64,000 nt of DNA from Nageia nagi. Lineage: Eukaryota; Pinophyta. The translations under genes were made by a program, and so were the position numbers. Under the pieces are notes generated by a model. The model did not search any database. It saw nothing but the letters and a program-made list of their open reading frames with translations, and was not told where the DNA came from. The stretch is taken from positions 147,002,001-147,066,000 of the forward strand of contig JBITNC010000001.1 in the NCBI GenBank assembly GCA_050084985.1. Direction: 5' to 3'. Positions 10,689 through 22,991 of the stretch are shown one piece after another. Every line of letters starts with the position of its first letter. The first letter of the stretch is position 1.

Positions 10689-13600
10689 ATGATAACCAAA
10701 GGTTCAAGAAAGGGTGATGATATCATGAAAACTTCTCAATAATCCTCTATAGCTAAAATAGATCAACTTGATGTTGACCTTTTGACCATATAAGATGAAT
10801 ATCTTGAGAATGCCCTAAGAGTAAATTGGACTGAGATGGGGGTGATCAATCATATAGACATATGGAGAGCCAATTCTAGTCATATTATTCTGCAACACAT
10901 GACACCCAAGTTCACCAAAAAGGGGAAGTCACTAGCTCATTCAAAAAGGGACATCATGATTGAATAGGACCTAGCTTATTATGTGCCCTATGAGTTGTTT
11001 ACTTGTCCTAAGCTATTGTATTTATTAGCACATAGACATGACCAAAAGGGTTACCAAATAGGAATGTTCAAAAATCTAAAAGTGGGAGATGCATCAGAGC
11101 CAAATTTTGAAGCAATAGTGGATTAGTCTCTTGATTTCATCATCTAAGAGTTTGCTATTCCAATTGATTGGACTTTTCATGTGAAAAAACAAATTGATTT
11201 AAAAAAGGAGAAGAATGACTTTTATGTCAATCAAGATGAGATGGTGAGGTAGATTAGCAAAAGATATCAATATAGTAGGAAGGCCTAACTTTGGCCAAGC
11301 TATCAGATAGCCTTGCTTGAAAGAAAAAGGGATAGGAAGTGTTATAGGCACTGGTAATTATTCTGGGAAAGAAAACCCAAATTGAAGCAAATGAAGCCAT
11401 GGTACATATGGCTTATAATATTACATAATCTCATGTATGCTATGACTTTTAGCTTTCATTACAAATGAAATAAAGAGATGTTTATTCAAAATTGAAAAAT
11501 CAAACTTCAAACACTCTTCATCTCTTTGGTGGCTCTTTTCCCATCAAAATCTTGACAAACATATAGAGGCAAGGTTTCCAGTTCAACCGATGAATCCCAA
11601 TGTTGCACCAATACCAATCAACCTGATGGTAACAATTTTGAGTAAGTTACATGGATCATACTATGAGTTCATGGACAAGTTATATGCAATAATAGTATAA
11701 ATTTTAATAAAAAAAACTCCCCAAAAAATTGCATAAAAGTATAATGAAGGAGCTACATGGAGGAAACAAAATCGATGATTTGTACGTTTTAAGAGATCAC
11801 ACCATAATAATTAGGTATGTGTATTTTGAGAAACCTTTTTTATAACCCAAGTATGTAAACCCCAAGCTATATTCAATAGAAATAAGAAGACAAATTTATG
11901 CCATAGAGACCAAATATGGGTCTAGAGGTAATTTTAAATCTATTGTAGATATGCCAGCTTCTATTGAAAATTTTACTCTTTTAGAAATAGGATGTAAGAT
12001 AGTACAACTGAATTCATTATACAAAATTTTAAGTTAGATATGGTGGAAGTTCCATGGATGTATGACCCTTTAGGATAAATTACCCAAGTAATAAGGTCAA
12101 GCAAAAAATGTCCAACTTTTATCCATGAGAGTAGGCCTCATATAGAATATTTTGTAAATAAAACTAAAAAAGAGGTAGAAGTGTACCCTGATTGGGAGTT
12201 CACACCCTTGAATAAGGATTGGATGGCCCTTGAGGGGATAAGGAAATATAAAAAATAGTAAACTAAGTGACAAGATTTTGTCCTCAGCTCAGTTAGCAAA
12301 TCTTGGGTGGAGTCTCAATAAAATTCATTATTTTACAAAGTTTAGATTTGAGTATACAACAAAAATGCACCACATATAGAGTGAATTATTGGAGAAATTC
12401 AAATATGAAAAGTACTAGGAGGTTGAATATGCCAAAGATCCTTTGCCAGAGTTGGGATAGCCTCTTCCTCCTCATTTTAAGGAAAATCTACTATAATACC
12501 AAGGCTAGTATAGGTAGGACAATCATTCAGCATGGTTGAGCTTTCAAAGAAGGGAGAGCAAAATCCCTCAAACACTACCACCTCTTCTTGGGAGCCTTAT
12601 CCAAAGAAGAAAATGAAAATTCAAACCCTTGCTCAAAAATAACAAACCTTAGAGAAAGAAGAGAGGCCTGTAAAAAAGCCTCGCACCACTACGATAAGGT
12701 CAAAATCACAAATGACTATACCTCCACCTTCAAAGGCTACAAGAGAAATTCAAAGGTAGTGGCAAAAGAGGTAGCTATTTTTGATGTAGAAGAGTTAAGA
12801 GAGCTATAAAATGTAGACATGAGTGCTACATAAGGAGCCTAGGTGCAAGAAAAAACCTTGAAAAAAGAGAAAACCCAAAGTTAATAAGGAAAGAGAAGCA
12901 TACTTAGAGCTAGTAGATCTGCAATAGCTGCACCTGGAGGAGGATTGAGAGATGATGATGAATATATAAAGAAGGAAGACTCAAACCCAATGGACAAAGC
13001 TAATGATGAAGATAAGGTCATGGAAGAGGTAAAGGAAAAAATATAAGTTCAAGACCTAACACCTCCTCAATAGTCATAGCCCACCTAACAGGTTGTGACA
13101 TCTACTTCAAGTGGAATTACTCCTCCCCATTCTTTGATTCCTATAGCCTCATAAGAGGAGATAAATTCTATTTTTTCCACACAAATTGTAGAGCCCATTA
13201 ATTGGTAAAATTTTGTTAATAAGCCTCTTGTGTTTCTTGAGCAACAGTTAAGAATTTTGAGCAAGGTGATAGAAATAGGAGATATTAAAATAGCACAGAT
13301 GCCTTTCAAAGAAGGGCAATTGGACACTACTCCCATGGCTATAATTAATGTAAATATGTAGAGTGCACCAACAATTTACGAGTCAAGATTCCTAGTAAAT
13401 ACTTTAATGGCAATCAACAAAAGTCTTCAAGCAATGAAGACTAAGAAAAATTAAACAAAAAATTAGATTAGTATAAGAAAGATTGCTCCCTTAAAGATAA
13501 AATAGTAGGTCAGTTGTAGAATAAAAATAGAGACTTGATTACAAAGCTTGACAAGCAGAAGTCAAAATTTGACAAGAGCATAACAACAACAAAAGTTGAG

Positions 13601-14528
13601 CTAGATGTTGTAAATCAAATAATACAAGATCTCAAAGCTCAATCTGCAATCATTAATGCCTAGAAGGTTAAACAAGTTGAGGTAGAGCTACAAACTATCA
13701 TTACAATGAATAAATTTTTATCTGATGACAATTCAAAGTTGTTATTACTCATAAAGAATTTCAAAAAATCCTTGATGGATCAAGTCAGTGATAAAATGAT
13801 AACATTATAACACTTGCATCTACTAAAGGAATAAACAATATAAGAAATCAAGTAGTTCCACATTCAAATCATTCTCCATCAGTTGGCTTTAGACACACCT
13901 AGGATAGTCTTAGAAAAAATGTAGGCCTATTTAAGGATCCTGAATGAAAAGGAAATAGCAACAATCACTCCCAAAATAAGATAGTTGTATCTAAGGAGGA
14001 TCCAAGATATATGTGAACTCTAAAATTTGGTGTTCAATATGGATATTGATAAGCATCAACTCATAATAGAGCTAGGATTCATTAAAAAATACCTTAATTT
14101 TTTGATTGAGATGAAAGCTCCCAAATTATGGGAAGAACAAAATGTATAGGGTAGTGTAACCAGTTGGGTAGCCAATACCACATAATTTCTTGAATACTCC
14201 TTTTTTGAGAAGCAAATCTTAGACTTACAATAAATAAATGAGCTTGCTCAAGAAGCAATCACAAGATTTTTGCATGCTATAAGGCTAAAAAATGTTCTAA
14301 TAGGATTTAAAGTAGATACAATGAAGATTAAGACATTTCTTGTCTTATCATAGATTAACTATAAAAATCTTAGAGATCTAAATAGAAATATGCACCCATT
14401 CCTCCTGATAGAGCTAATTCCAACAGCTGACACCTCTACCAAGTCTACCTCTGAACAAGCTATTGGAAGTAGCAAGTAGAGGGTTCCATTCTCCAGTAGG
14501 TAGAGACCCCAAAGAGCTACCAAAAGAT
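10689..14528 (+). pseudogene. E2 extra ORF downstream of integrase, with coiled-coil region
   Basis: An ATG at 10689 (MITKGSRKGDDIMKTS) opens a frame that runs about 200 codons, interrupted mainly by TAA/TAG where Gln would fit. Good stretches are VNWTEMGVINHIDIWRANSS, DLAYYVPYELFTCPKLLYLL and IDWTFHVKKQIDLKKEKNDF. Frames then shift, with shorter open parts at 12303-12539 and 12588-12809 (Lys/Arg/Glu-rich). From about 13440 to 13830 the reading is charged and heptad-like (NKNRDLITKLDKQKSKFDKS, VELQTIITMNKFLSDDNSKL), suggesting a coiled coil. The last part runs to the 3' LTR (TADTSTKSTSEQAIGS). No membrane segment or known domain was recognised. Extra ORFs of unknown function are known in the Tat lineage; this may be one. 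Function unknown. Confidence 0.6.
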
Positions 14529-16336
14529 TTTATTCTTTTAGAATTACACTCTAAATTAAAGTAATACAAAATTATTCTTTTATTCTTATTAATTCCTTTT
14601 ATTCTCATTTCTTTCTCTTAAGAGTGTTCAAGAGTTATTTTTTTCTCTTAGAGTGCTCAAGAATTGTAAATACAAGTGTTCAAGAGTTATTTTCTTTTTC
14701 TTAGAATGCTCAAGAATTGTAAATACAAGTGTTTGGAGGTTATATTAATTCCCTTAGAATGTCCAGGAGTTATGTAAATACAAGTATCCAAGAGTTTTAA
14801 ATTCTTTTATACTTTCATTATTACCAATTCCTTCTGTTCTCATTTCTTTCTCTTATAGTGCTTGGGAATTGTAAATACAATTGTCTAGGAGTTATATTCA
14901 TTCCCTTAGAGTGTCCAAGAATTGTTAATACAAGTGTCTAGGAGTTGTATAAATTTAGATCTAAGACATCTAACAAAGCCTATTGATTCCAAGTGATGAT
15001 GTCATATTTTTTAACTAAAATCAATGGATCCTAGAATAAGCAATGCATATGAAGATTTATGAAGACATGAAATAGAGCCCATTAATTCTGAGTGATGATA
15101 TCATAATTTTTTATTGAAATCAGTAGGTCCTAGAATAAGCAATGGTGGATGAAGATTTATGAAGACATAAAATAGAGCCCATCTATTCTTAATGATGATG
15201 TCATAATTTTTGACTAAAATTAGTGGGTCTTGGAAGAGCTAGATCATCAATAAAGCTCAAAAAATAAAATAGAACCCATCAAGCAAAGGTAAGAGCAATA
15301 CATAAGAAGGAACACCTAGGTCCATTTTATCTTAAGTGTTTGACCCTCAAGGCCTTGTTAATGTGTCAACACAAACTCATTTCCACATAATAGTGGCAGT
15401 TTCTTCTCAAACCAAGTTGACATACTATTTACCAACCACCATTACTCTAATTACTAACATCTATAGTACAGATCATAAAAGTTGTAGAGAAGTAGATAAT
15501 AGCTAATAGAGCATAGTACCAAATTATACCCATCAATTTGCAGATAAATAATTATTCAAACAACTACAGTGCCATATTCAATCAACTACAAGGTCGAAGA
15601 AGAAGTAGTCAATGACATGTCAGAAGGATTGTAGCTGTATGGAAATGACTATTCAAAAATTGCAAATTCCCAGATAGTCATGCTATTAGCACTTATTCAC
15701 TATGCAATCTAACATGGTTGTAGTATTTAATGTAAATAGCACTATTTTAATTACTTTATTCAATGTGAGCAATTATGAATATTAATGAAACATAACCACC
15801 TAAGAAGGGGGAAAGGATGTATAAGTAGCTAACTTTTAGAGATCAAAAATATCAAACATTCTAGCAAATTTGCCCAAATCTATAAGATATATTCACATAT
15901 GATAATATAAATAGATAATGGTTTGCCCTCTTGCAACAAAATGGTTGTTTATTGCTTTTGTGAATGTTATGTGTGAAATGTTTTCTTCAAATCGTGGCTA
16001 TGTATTATGATTGTGAGACCCTAAGTGTGAGATAGCTTGCTATTCTTGATCTTGGCCATGGATTGCTACCTATGCTATAATGCTTGGGTTGTATATTTCT
16101 TATTTTAAATCTCTTTTTATTTACTTGTCTCTTTCTGGTAACTCTTTCTCCTTTCATTTCTTTCCAATTACTTTTAACTTTAAATATAGATAAGAATCAG
16201 CCTATAAATTGGAGATTGAACAGAAAACCAACACGAGCACATCCCCACCATCTTTTACTCTTTCAAGGAACCTATCATTATGAGTAGTGGAGAACATGAC
16301 TAGACCAAACCCTTTGAGGTTAAGCTATACTGATCA
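14529..16336 (+). repeat. E2 3' LTR
   Basis: 1808 bp, aligned end to end with 2193-4052, and containing the same two tandem arrays. The first bases are TT instead of TG. By eye the two copies are roughly 85-90% identical, so the insertion is old. Confidence 0.85.
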
Positions 16337-17475
16337 ATAATAGTGACAAATACTTTTTCCATCACATCCACCAATGAAGGTATGAAAAATAGGTAATGTT
16401 TACTATATTTTATGATCATTGTGATTCTAGAATACATTTGTAAAGGTATCACTTAGAAGCTATTTCATATGAAAATGATGATGACTTATTGAATAAATTA
16501 TTTCCTCTTAGCTTAAAATCTAAATCATTATTATGGTTTACTAATTTGATAAATTAAAGTATTACATATTTTTATGATGTTGTTAAAGCTTTCTTAGATC
16601 AATATAATTTGTTCATAACACAAGAGCCATATCCTTTAGATATGTATAACCTAAAAAAATAAGGTTAACTTGTTAGTGACTTCATTGTTGAGTGATTTGA
16701 AGTAGCCAACAAAGTCCAAATCCCCACTAAAGAAAATATCATGTTCTTTTTTGAGCCCTAGTACCATCCTATAGGTGTAACTTCTCAAATTTCCAAAATT
16801 ACCCATATGATAAACTAATTCATAAAATAATTAGTAAAGAGGTCCATCACAAAGCCTTCAATGAACCCTTAGCCTTCATGAAACCAACTCTAGTCCAAAC
16901 CTATGATTCTCCTAAAAAACCTAGAAAAACCCATCACCATGAGCTTGAAGTCAAAATTATAGCTGGTGTTAGCCATGATGATATAAAATTTTTCCAACCT
17001 AGAAATTCATGTAGGCAGTATACCAAGTTCCATGATGATATTAATGAGGTCTTGTATGCCTTAGTAGCCATGAACTTGGTTTATTATCTTCCAATGAAAG
17101 AGCCCCTATGTATTAAACCTTAGGGCTATCAAGAACACCTCTTTTCTAATTTCCATAGGAGAGCTAGTCATACCACAAATAAGTGTTTTCATCTCCAAAA
17201 TATAATCCAAGACTTGCATGAAAAAGGTAAATTCAAATTTGACCATGAAGTTTTAGATGAGGTTTTGTAGCAACAAAAGTTTAAACAAATCTAGGATAGT
17301 TTAATACATTCTCAAAATCAAAGGTTGAAGATATTCAACAATCCATTTACACAATTCAAGAAAGTGAAACTTGATGATGATGGAAAAATATTGCAAAAAA
17401 ATACTGTGAGTATCCCACAACCACAACCATAAAAATTGGCTCAACAATCATTGGTCCTAGATATGGTCCTTGATG
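16337..17475 (+). pseudogene. E1 gag, C-terminal part (broken)
   Basis: Continues the E1 gag after E2. The reading gives IFYDHCDSRIHL, YHLEAISYENDDDLLNKLFP, SLKSKSLLWFTNL and FYDVVKAFLDQYNLFITQEP, which together are the classical gypsy gag core. 16878-17123 is an open piece (MKPTLVQTYDSPKK). Near 17150-17270 FHRRASHTTNKCFHLQNIIQDL resembles the Tat-type H..GH-T--C knuckle. The frame ends near 17475 (DMVLDVDGV then stop). No protease follows, so E1 appears to encode gag only. Confidence 0.75.
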
Positions 17476-18168
17476 TTGATGGTGTTTAGGCTATTCTATA
17501 ACTTATTTTGTTGTATTTTATGACCATATGTTTCTTTTTCATATTTTGGTCTAAATTTGTGATGTTTCATTTTAAATTGAGTATTTTCTTATTATAATAT
17601 TTGGGTGATGGTGTTGGAACCCAACATCTTCAATTTGTTCATAGTCCTTCTTTGTCCAAATTTTAATATCATGCTTTTGATATTTATATTTTATTATGAA
17701 AATATGTATCTATTTATCCTTTTTTCATGCTTTTTGGCAAATAATTAGCAAATTTGATGAATTGCATACTAGTATGTAAAAATTTATTTTTTTATCCTTT
17801 TGTTAAATTTTAGACCTCTTTTTTCATTAATTAGGCCATGTACTATGTATATGCCTTCATTTTTGTAACCATTTCTACTTCTTATCTGAGTGTTGCTACT
17901 ATATTCTAGCATTGATACTCCATTATATTCAAATTTCTTCACTTATGTATGATCATGCTTGCTAAAATTGTCATGTGTATAAGCTATTTTCATAAAAAAT
18001 TTATCCTTTTATATCTTTGTTACAAAAGTGGTTTAAATTTAATTTTGCAAATTTGTCTTTATCTAATTATATTTTTTTTAACAAAATTTTATTTTACTTG
18101 AAATTAAAGTGTACTTATCAAAAATTAAAATGCACTTCTACTAAATTAAAAATCAAACATGTCATAAC

Positions 18169-18202
<34 letters not shown>

Positions 18203-18259
18203 TATACCTTATGTTCATAGATAATAAAATTTATATCTAAAATAATACCATAAAAAAAT
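17476..18259 (+). other. E1 noncoding stretch between gag and antisense PMD gene
   Basis: AT-rich, many stops on both strands, no domain recognised. It holds a CA microsatellite at 18171-18201. It may contain the 3' ends of both convergent genes. Confidence 0.5.
18171..18201. repeat. (CA)n microsatellite
   Basis: About 15 uninterrupted CA units, directly readable. Confidence 0.95.
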
Positions 18260-19773
18260 ATATCATTGATACATCAACCTAGTTCCTCCTAGGAGAAGTT
18301 TGATCTATGGATGGATCTAAATCCTACTCCTATACCTAGACCTCAATCGACTAATAGATATCATTGCTAGTGTTTCTTTGAACTAAAGGAGTTGATTGTC
18401 ATTTAGTGTGATTAGGTCCTATAGTCTCTTTTTCTCCTAATATTGCACCACATATGGTAGTATTTGTAGTGCCTCTATCTATCCCTATAGAATACCTATC
18501 TAATCATCTCAAGCCTTTAGCTATAACTATAGGCTTACCACCTATGCTTATAGCACTTCTACCTGAGTCTTCAGTCCTTTATCACAAACAATTTGGTGTT
18601 AGTTTTCCTCCATAAAAATAGGTCCATAAACCAAATCCTTAGAGTATAGGCATACCTAAGGTATCCATTAGAGGAGCTACAACTATCAATGAGGATAGTG
18701 CCTATGGGTCTGCTAGCCAAGTAGGTGGTGGAGCATCATCCACATCCATGGGATCCTCTCATGCCACCTTTATCTCCTACTCACACCCTCCTCCTCTCCC
18801 ATTTCTTCCTCTCCCTCTTTCTCACCACCATCCTCATCCTTGAGACATAATGGGATGGGTCTCATTATGTCCCACCATTGTTGGTACTCCAAAGTATGCT
18901 GATGAAAAGGCATGGGAACCCTAGGGGCATGATCCTTTGATGTGACCCACTCAACACTTCATGCTAGTACAACCATAACCTATAGTGGAATAACTTGATA
19001 ATAATATCTATCCATAATCAACCACACCCTCAACACAAGCACATCCTACATCATGTTGAACTACTTTAGCACCTAGTTCATATGGTAATACTTAGTCACC
19101 TTCTTATGAACTTGGATGTGACATGGAGTCATGCTCCATGATAAATCCTCATTTGACTTCTCTAATAATACTAAGTCAAAATAGGGATCCTAAACTAAGT
19201 CATCCTCATCCAAAAGATTCAGTAGTATTTGACACTGGTCAACTCCCCATGTCACACCTACTTGTTGCACTATCTACCATTGAAACTAGTGGCGCATGTC
19301 CACCCATGTCACCATAGGAAGATAAGTATGAGATACACTGATATGCTTGTATGCTTAGACCTATATAATGAATGAGTCCAAAATAATCCTATGTCCCTTA
19401 TTTGCATACATAAAACTATGAATATCCATGTATAGCATGGCCAATATGTAGGGTGCCCATGTGTACCTCTCCCCGTGAAGGCATATTCCTTGCACTATGG
19501 GAATAAAAATAGTATGGTATCACTCATGGTTCTTGTTGCTATGCATGATCATATTAGTAAGAACAAATGCATAAAGCCTAAAGTATCTAGTGAAGTCAAT
19601 CTCCTCTGGGGGCATGTATACTATATCATGAAGGGGTGCATCCTTTTTTTTTGCTGATAGTGCCTCACCCCTCTCAACCAATAACATTGGTCCTCCATCT
19701 CAACCATAGTCAAAGTATCTTGCTATATCAATGTACCCTTCATGGGTACTCATAGAATGTAATGAATATTAGT
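18260..19773 (-). pseudogene. Plant mobile domain (PMD) gene, C-terminal part, antisense in E1
   Basis: Read on the minus strand from 19773 downwards it continues the frame of 28071-28323: TNIHYIL, VPMKGTLI, DTLTMVEMEDQCYW. After a frameshift come RLYAFVLTNMIMHSNKNH, IFIPIVQGICL, then ERYTWAPYILAMLYMDIHSF and AYKHISVSHTYLP. These match the PMD pattern seen in MAIN/MAIL1-type proteins and in several transposons: a Trp-Gly-like YxWxxxxLAxLY helix followed by an aromatic xWAxExx turn. Below about 19200 the reading degenerates; near 18800-18860 a Glu-rich tail (GEKEGEEEMGEEEG) may be the C-terminus. Several stops and at least two frameshifts. Cellular PMD proteins act in nuclear gene silencing; in mobile elements the role is not known. 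Confidence 0.7.
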
Positions 19774-19778
19774 AAGGG

Positions 19779-20563
19779 TGTTATTGCATAAAATTAATTT
19801 ATGCATTTAATTTAATACATTAGGAAGTATGTGCCCACACTTACATGTCTAGTTCAAGAATATTTATGATATTTTAAATATGATCAATATATATCATCAA
19901 CTTACTATATTCTTGTTTATGTAGGAACACACCGACCTAAGGAGTAGGTCATATTATTATCTATATAAATAGGGATCTAATAGTAATTCCACATTAAGGA
20001 GATACATGATCCCATATTTGGTCTTAATGATGGCATTCCTTTAGGTGTCTCTTGACATTGCCATTCAAGGCTAAGTTTTTGTACTTCCTTATACGAGAGT
20101 CTTGATAATTCTAAGCTTTTTTAAGTATCAAATTAAGACCATTGATATTTTGTATGAAGGAATAGAGTTAGTTTAGAATAGACTACCATTGCTCCCTATA
20201 GATGAGAGTAGACCATCGAAGCTCCTTTTGAGCATGAAATAGATCACCCATGACCATGTTTTTATATCATCTTATTCCACAACTTTGGGTGCAAATTTCA
20301 TTAGTTGTTGAGGCTTTGTTAGTATCTTCTATTCATCCATATCAGGTATGCACCATTAGGTAAGTACATAAATTCAATATTATTTGGTAATGTCTTTTCG
20401 ATTCCAATTATTTGTTATCTTCTATATCAGCTTGTCTTATTATAAATTGCTATCTGTTAGCTTAGAATTTACCAATCAAAATTTATAAATAGATATATGT
20501 ACCTTTCAAGATTGAAGATATTTCAATTATTTGCATTCTCAAAAACACTTTTATTTGTAAACA
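19779..20563 (+). repeat. E3 5' LTR
   Basis: 785 bp, TGTTATTGCATAAAA ... TTTGTAAACA, with canonical TG/CA ends. It contains TATATAAATAG at 19962. Confidence 0.95.
19962..19972 (+). promoter_or_regulatory. TATA box of E3 LTR
   Basis: TATATAAATAG, conserved in the 3' LTR near 27466. Likely the LTR core promoter. Confidence 0.6.
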
Positions 20564-20565
20564 TT

Positions 20566-20582
20566 TTGGTGAACCCAACATG
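20566..20582 (+). other. Primer-binding-site candidate of E3
   Basis: TTGGTGAACCCAACATG starts two bases after the 5' LTR and shares its first ten bases with E1. The primer tRNA was not identified. Confidence 0.55.
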
Positions 20583-20656
20583 AATCATAAATAGTTGTGC
20601 TAAAACCCTAGGGTTTTAGTTAAGACTAATAAATAATTTTTTGATTTGTTTTAAAA

Positions 20657-21790
20657 ATGGATCAATTAAGAGTATTCTTGCAAAGTCTTTCAAGAAGAGA
20701 TCTTGATGAGCTCTTAGGAGATATTCAACATGATGGACTAGAAGTACCTAACAAAGAAGTTGAACATGGTGATGTAAGTAACAATAATAACATTTAGGCT
20801 ACTATTGAGGGTATGCAAATATAGATTAATCAATTAATAAGAGGATCAGTTTAGCCAAATAATTCAATTGAATTTGGTAGTCCTTTATGTGATGAGATTT
20901 GTGTATGCATGTCGCTATTGGATTATAAAGATCCTAAGTTTTGTAAGTTCAGTGGGGAAAGAGATCTTAGAAGACATTTACAAGGATTTAAAGATGAGTG
21001 TGAGCTCAAAATTAGTGTGGATTCAAGATTATAGGTGAAGTTCTTTCCTCGTAGTTTGAAAGGAGAGGCTCATGAAGGGTTCTATTCTCTACTTGAAAGG
21101 TTAGTTACATCATTTTGAGAATTGAGCAACATATTTCTAGAATAGTATAAACATAATATCAAACATGAAGTCATGGTTTTGAATTTATGTGATATGAGGC
21201 AAGGCAATAATGAGAATCTTGAAAATTTTGTTATATGATTCAAGAAGACATGGTAACAAATCAAAACAAAGTTTACTAAAAAAGAGGTAAATAATATTTT
21301 CAAGGATGTTGTCATATTTTACTTACAATCTTACATCATTGATTATACACATCTAGCATTTTTTGATATGACATATAAGCTACTGGAAAGAGAAAAAGTC
21401 CTTATGAAATTAGGGCTTGTGAAGTATTGAGATGATGATAAACCTAGGGCTAAAGATAAGTAGCCATAATCACCAAAGAAAGATAAATCCATCCATGTGG
21501 TAGAAAAGGTATATGAAAAGAAAGAAAGGAAATTCATAAAGTTTCCTATACTTCCTAGGTTTATCTTGAAAGATCTAATGGTAAAGGGATTATTATAGCC
21601 TTTACCTAAGATAGAGGAAGATGAATCAATAGAGAGGCCAGCATGGTATAAAGAAGATAGATATTGTGAATATCATCAAACCCAAGGGGCATGCCACTAA
21701 TGAGTGTGGAGGCCTAAGAAACAAAATACAGACTTATAAAGGATGGATTCTATGTTTTCCCTACTAAATTTAAAGATATAGAGGAAGATT
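20657..21790 (+). pseudogene. E3 gag (broken)
   Basis: Begins MDQLRVFLQSLSRRDLDELL at 20657. The core reads YKDPKFCKFSGERDLRRHLQ, FPRSLKGEAHEGFYSLLERL and NENLENFVI. Near 21645-21720 ERPAWYKEDRYCEYHQTQG is followed, after a one-base frame change, by HATNECGGLRNKIQT, a Tat-type zinc knuckle. Several TAG/TAA stops occur. ATG 20657 is chosen because the following frame is open and lies about 90 bp after the primer site. Structural protein of the particle. Confidence 0.85.
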
Positions 21791-22991
21791 AGCATGTCAA
21801 TGTAATTTTCCATGAAGAAGTATGTGTAGCACTTATAAGAGGAAGATCAAGAGTAGCAACAAATCTTGTCACATGTGAAAAAGAGCTTTCTAAAGATCTA
21901 AGAAGTTTTGAACTCATTGAGCAACTCAAGAACACACAAGCTAAGGTTAGTTTGTTTGAATTACATCAAATTTTAGAAACTCATAGAGAAATGATGAATC
22001 AGATTTTCAAGAATAGTTAGATAGATGGGAACATCTCAATCACTACTTTTGCAAAAAAGGCAAAAATATGGAGTAAAAGGTATGTTATCACTTTTCACCC
22101 TAGTGAAAGACCTAGCAAGTATGTGACCCAGTTACATCCACCATTATTTATTGAGGTGAATATCTTTGGTAATATAGTTAAAATATCATTGATAGATGGT
22201 GGGGCAGCTTTGAATATTACCACCACTCACTTGCTTTCATAGTTTGATCTAGATTTGTTACCTCCAAGAGAAGAGACTACCATGAGAGTTAAGGGGTTTG
22301 ATGGTGTTCCTAAGAAATGTGCAAAAATTATCACACTTCCAATCAAATTAGAAAACAAGTACTTCATACCCTCTTCTACATTACATATGAAAAACCTTCT
22401 TTTAATTTTATTCTTGGAAGACCTTGGATAGATGACATGGAAGGAGTAGCATCCACTTTGCATAGATGTTTCAAATTTTATTTTGAAGGAAATATTTACA
22501 AGGTAAAAGAAAATAAACAAATAGATAAGCAGTGCAATTATATTCTCCCTAAGATATGTGTTCCATATGATATGAAATATGAGGCTATACTAGCTAAGAA
22601 TGATCAAATTTACAAAAAAGTGTTATAGAAAATCAACATCAAGGATATTGGATTTGGTTTATACACCATCACGGATGTCAATAATATCAATCTAGAGAGA
22701 GATTTGGATGGATGGTAGGAGGCTTAGGAAAAGGACTACTCACACTCCTTTGAGCTCCATAAAGATCATCCATAGTCCTCTTTAGAAGAAATCATGAAGG
22801 AAAACAAATATTGCATTGTCCCATATTGTGGAGATGATCACAATGGTTAGTTTACTCATTCATTATTCATGCAAGAAGATGAACAGGTAAGAGATAATCA
22901 AAATTGCTTTGTTATTGAATGTTAAATATATGATTAAGATGAAATACATTCTATATTCTTATTTGAGAATGATGATGCTTTCTTAGAATCT
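21791..22991 (+). pseudogene. E3 aspartic protease region (broken)
   Basis: At 22140-22290 the reading is LFIEVNIFGNIVKISLIDGG, AALNITTTHLLS, then RVKGFDGVPKK. L-I-D-G-G-A-x-L-N-I is the Tat-type retropepsin active site. In 22377-22628 the frame has FILGRPWIDDMEGVASTLHR, the conserved second part of the fold. Stops and a frame change near 22310 separate the two. 22630-22990 is a degenerate linker. Confidence 0.8.

Larger units (their letters stand above)
2193..16336 (+). mobile_element. E2: 14.1 kb Tat-like Ty3/gypsy element with extra ORF
   Basis: Bounded by direct LTRs 2193-4052 and 14529-16336. The flanking 5-mers are GTAGT (2188-2192) and ATAAT (16337-16341), which differ by two G-to-A changes. 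The host E1 gag reads in frame across this junction, which supports the boundaries. Internal order: gag, protease, archaeal-type RNase H, RT, RNase H remnant, integrase, then a 3.8 kb extra ORF up to the 3' LTR. No clear primer site follows the 5' LTR and the purine tract before the 3' LTR is weak. Every domain carries stops; the element is dead. Tat lineage is inferred from the second RNase H and the overall size. Confidence 0.85.

Noticed and set aside
10689-14528. E2 extra ORF as an env-like gene
   Set aside because: No signal peptide, transmembrane segment or cleavage-like site could be seen in the readable parts.
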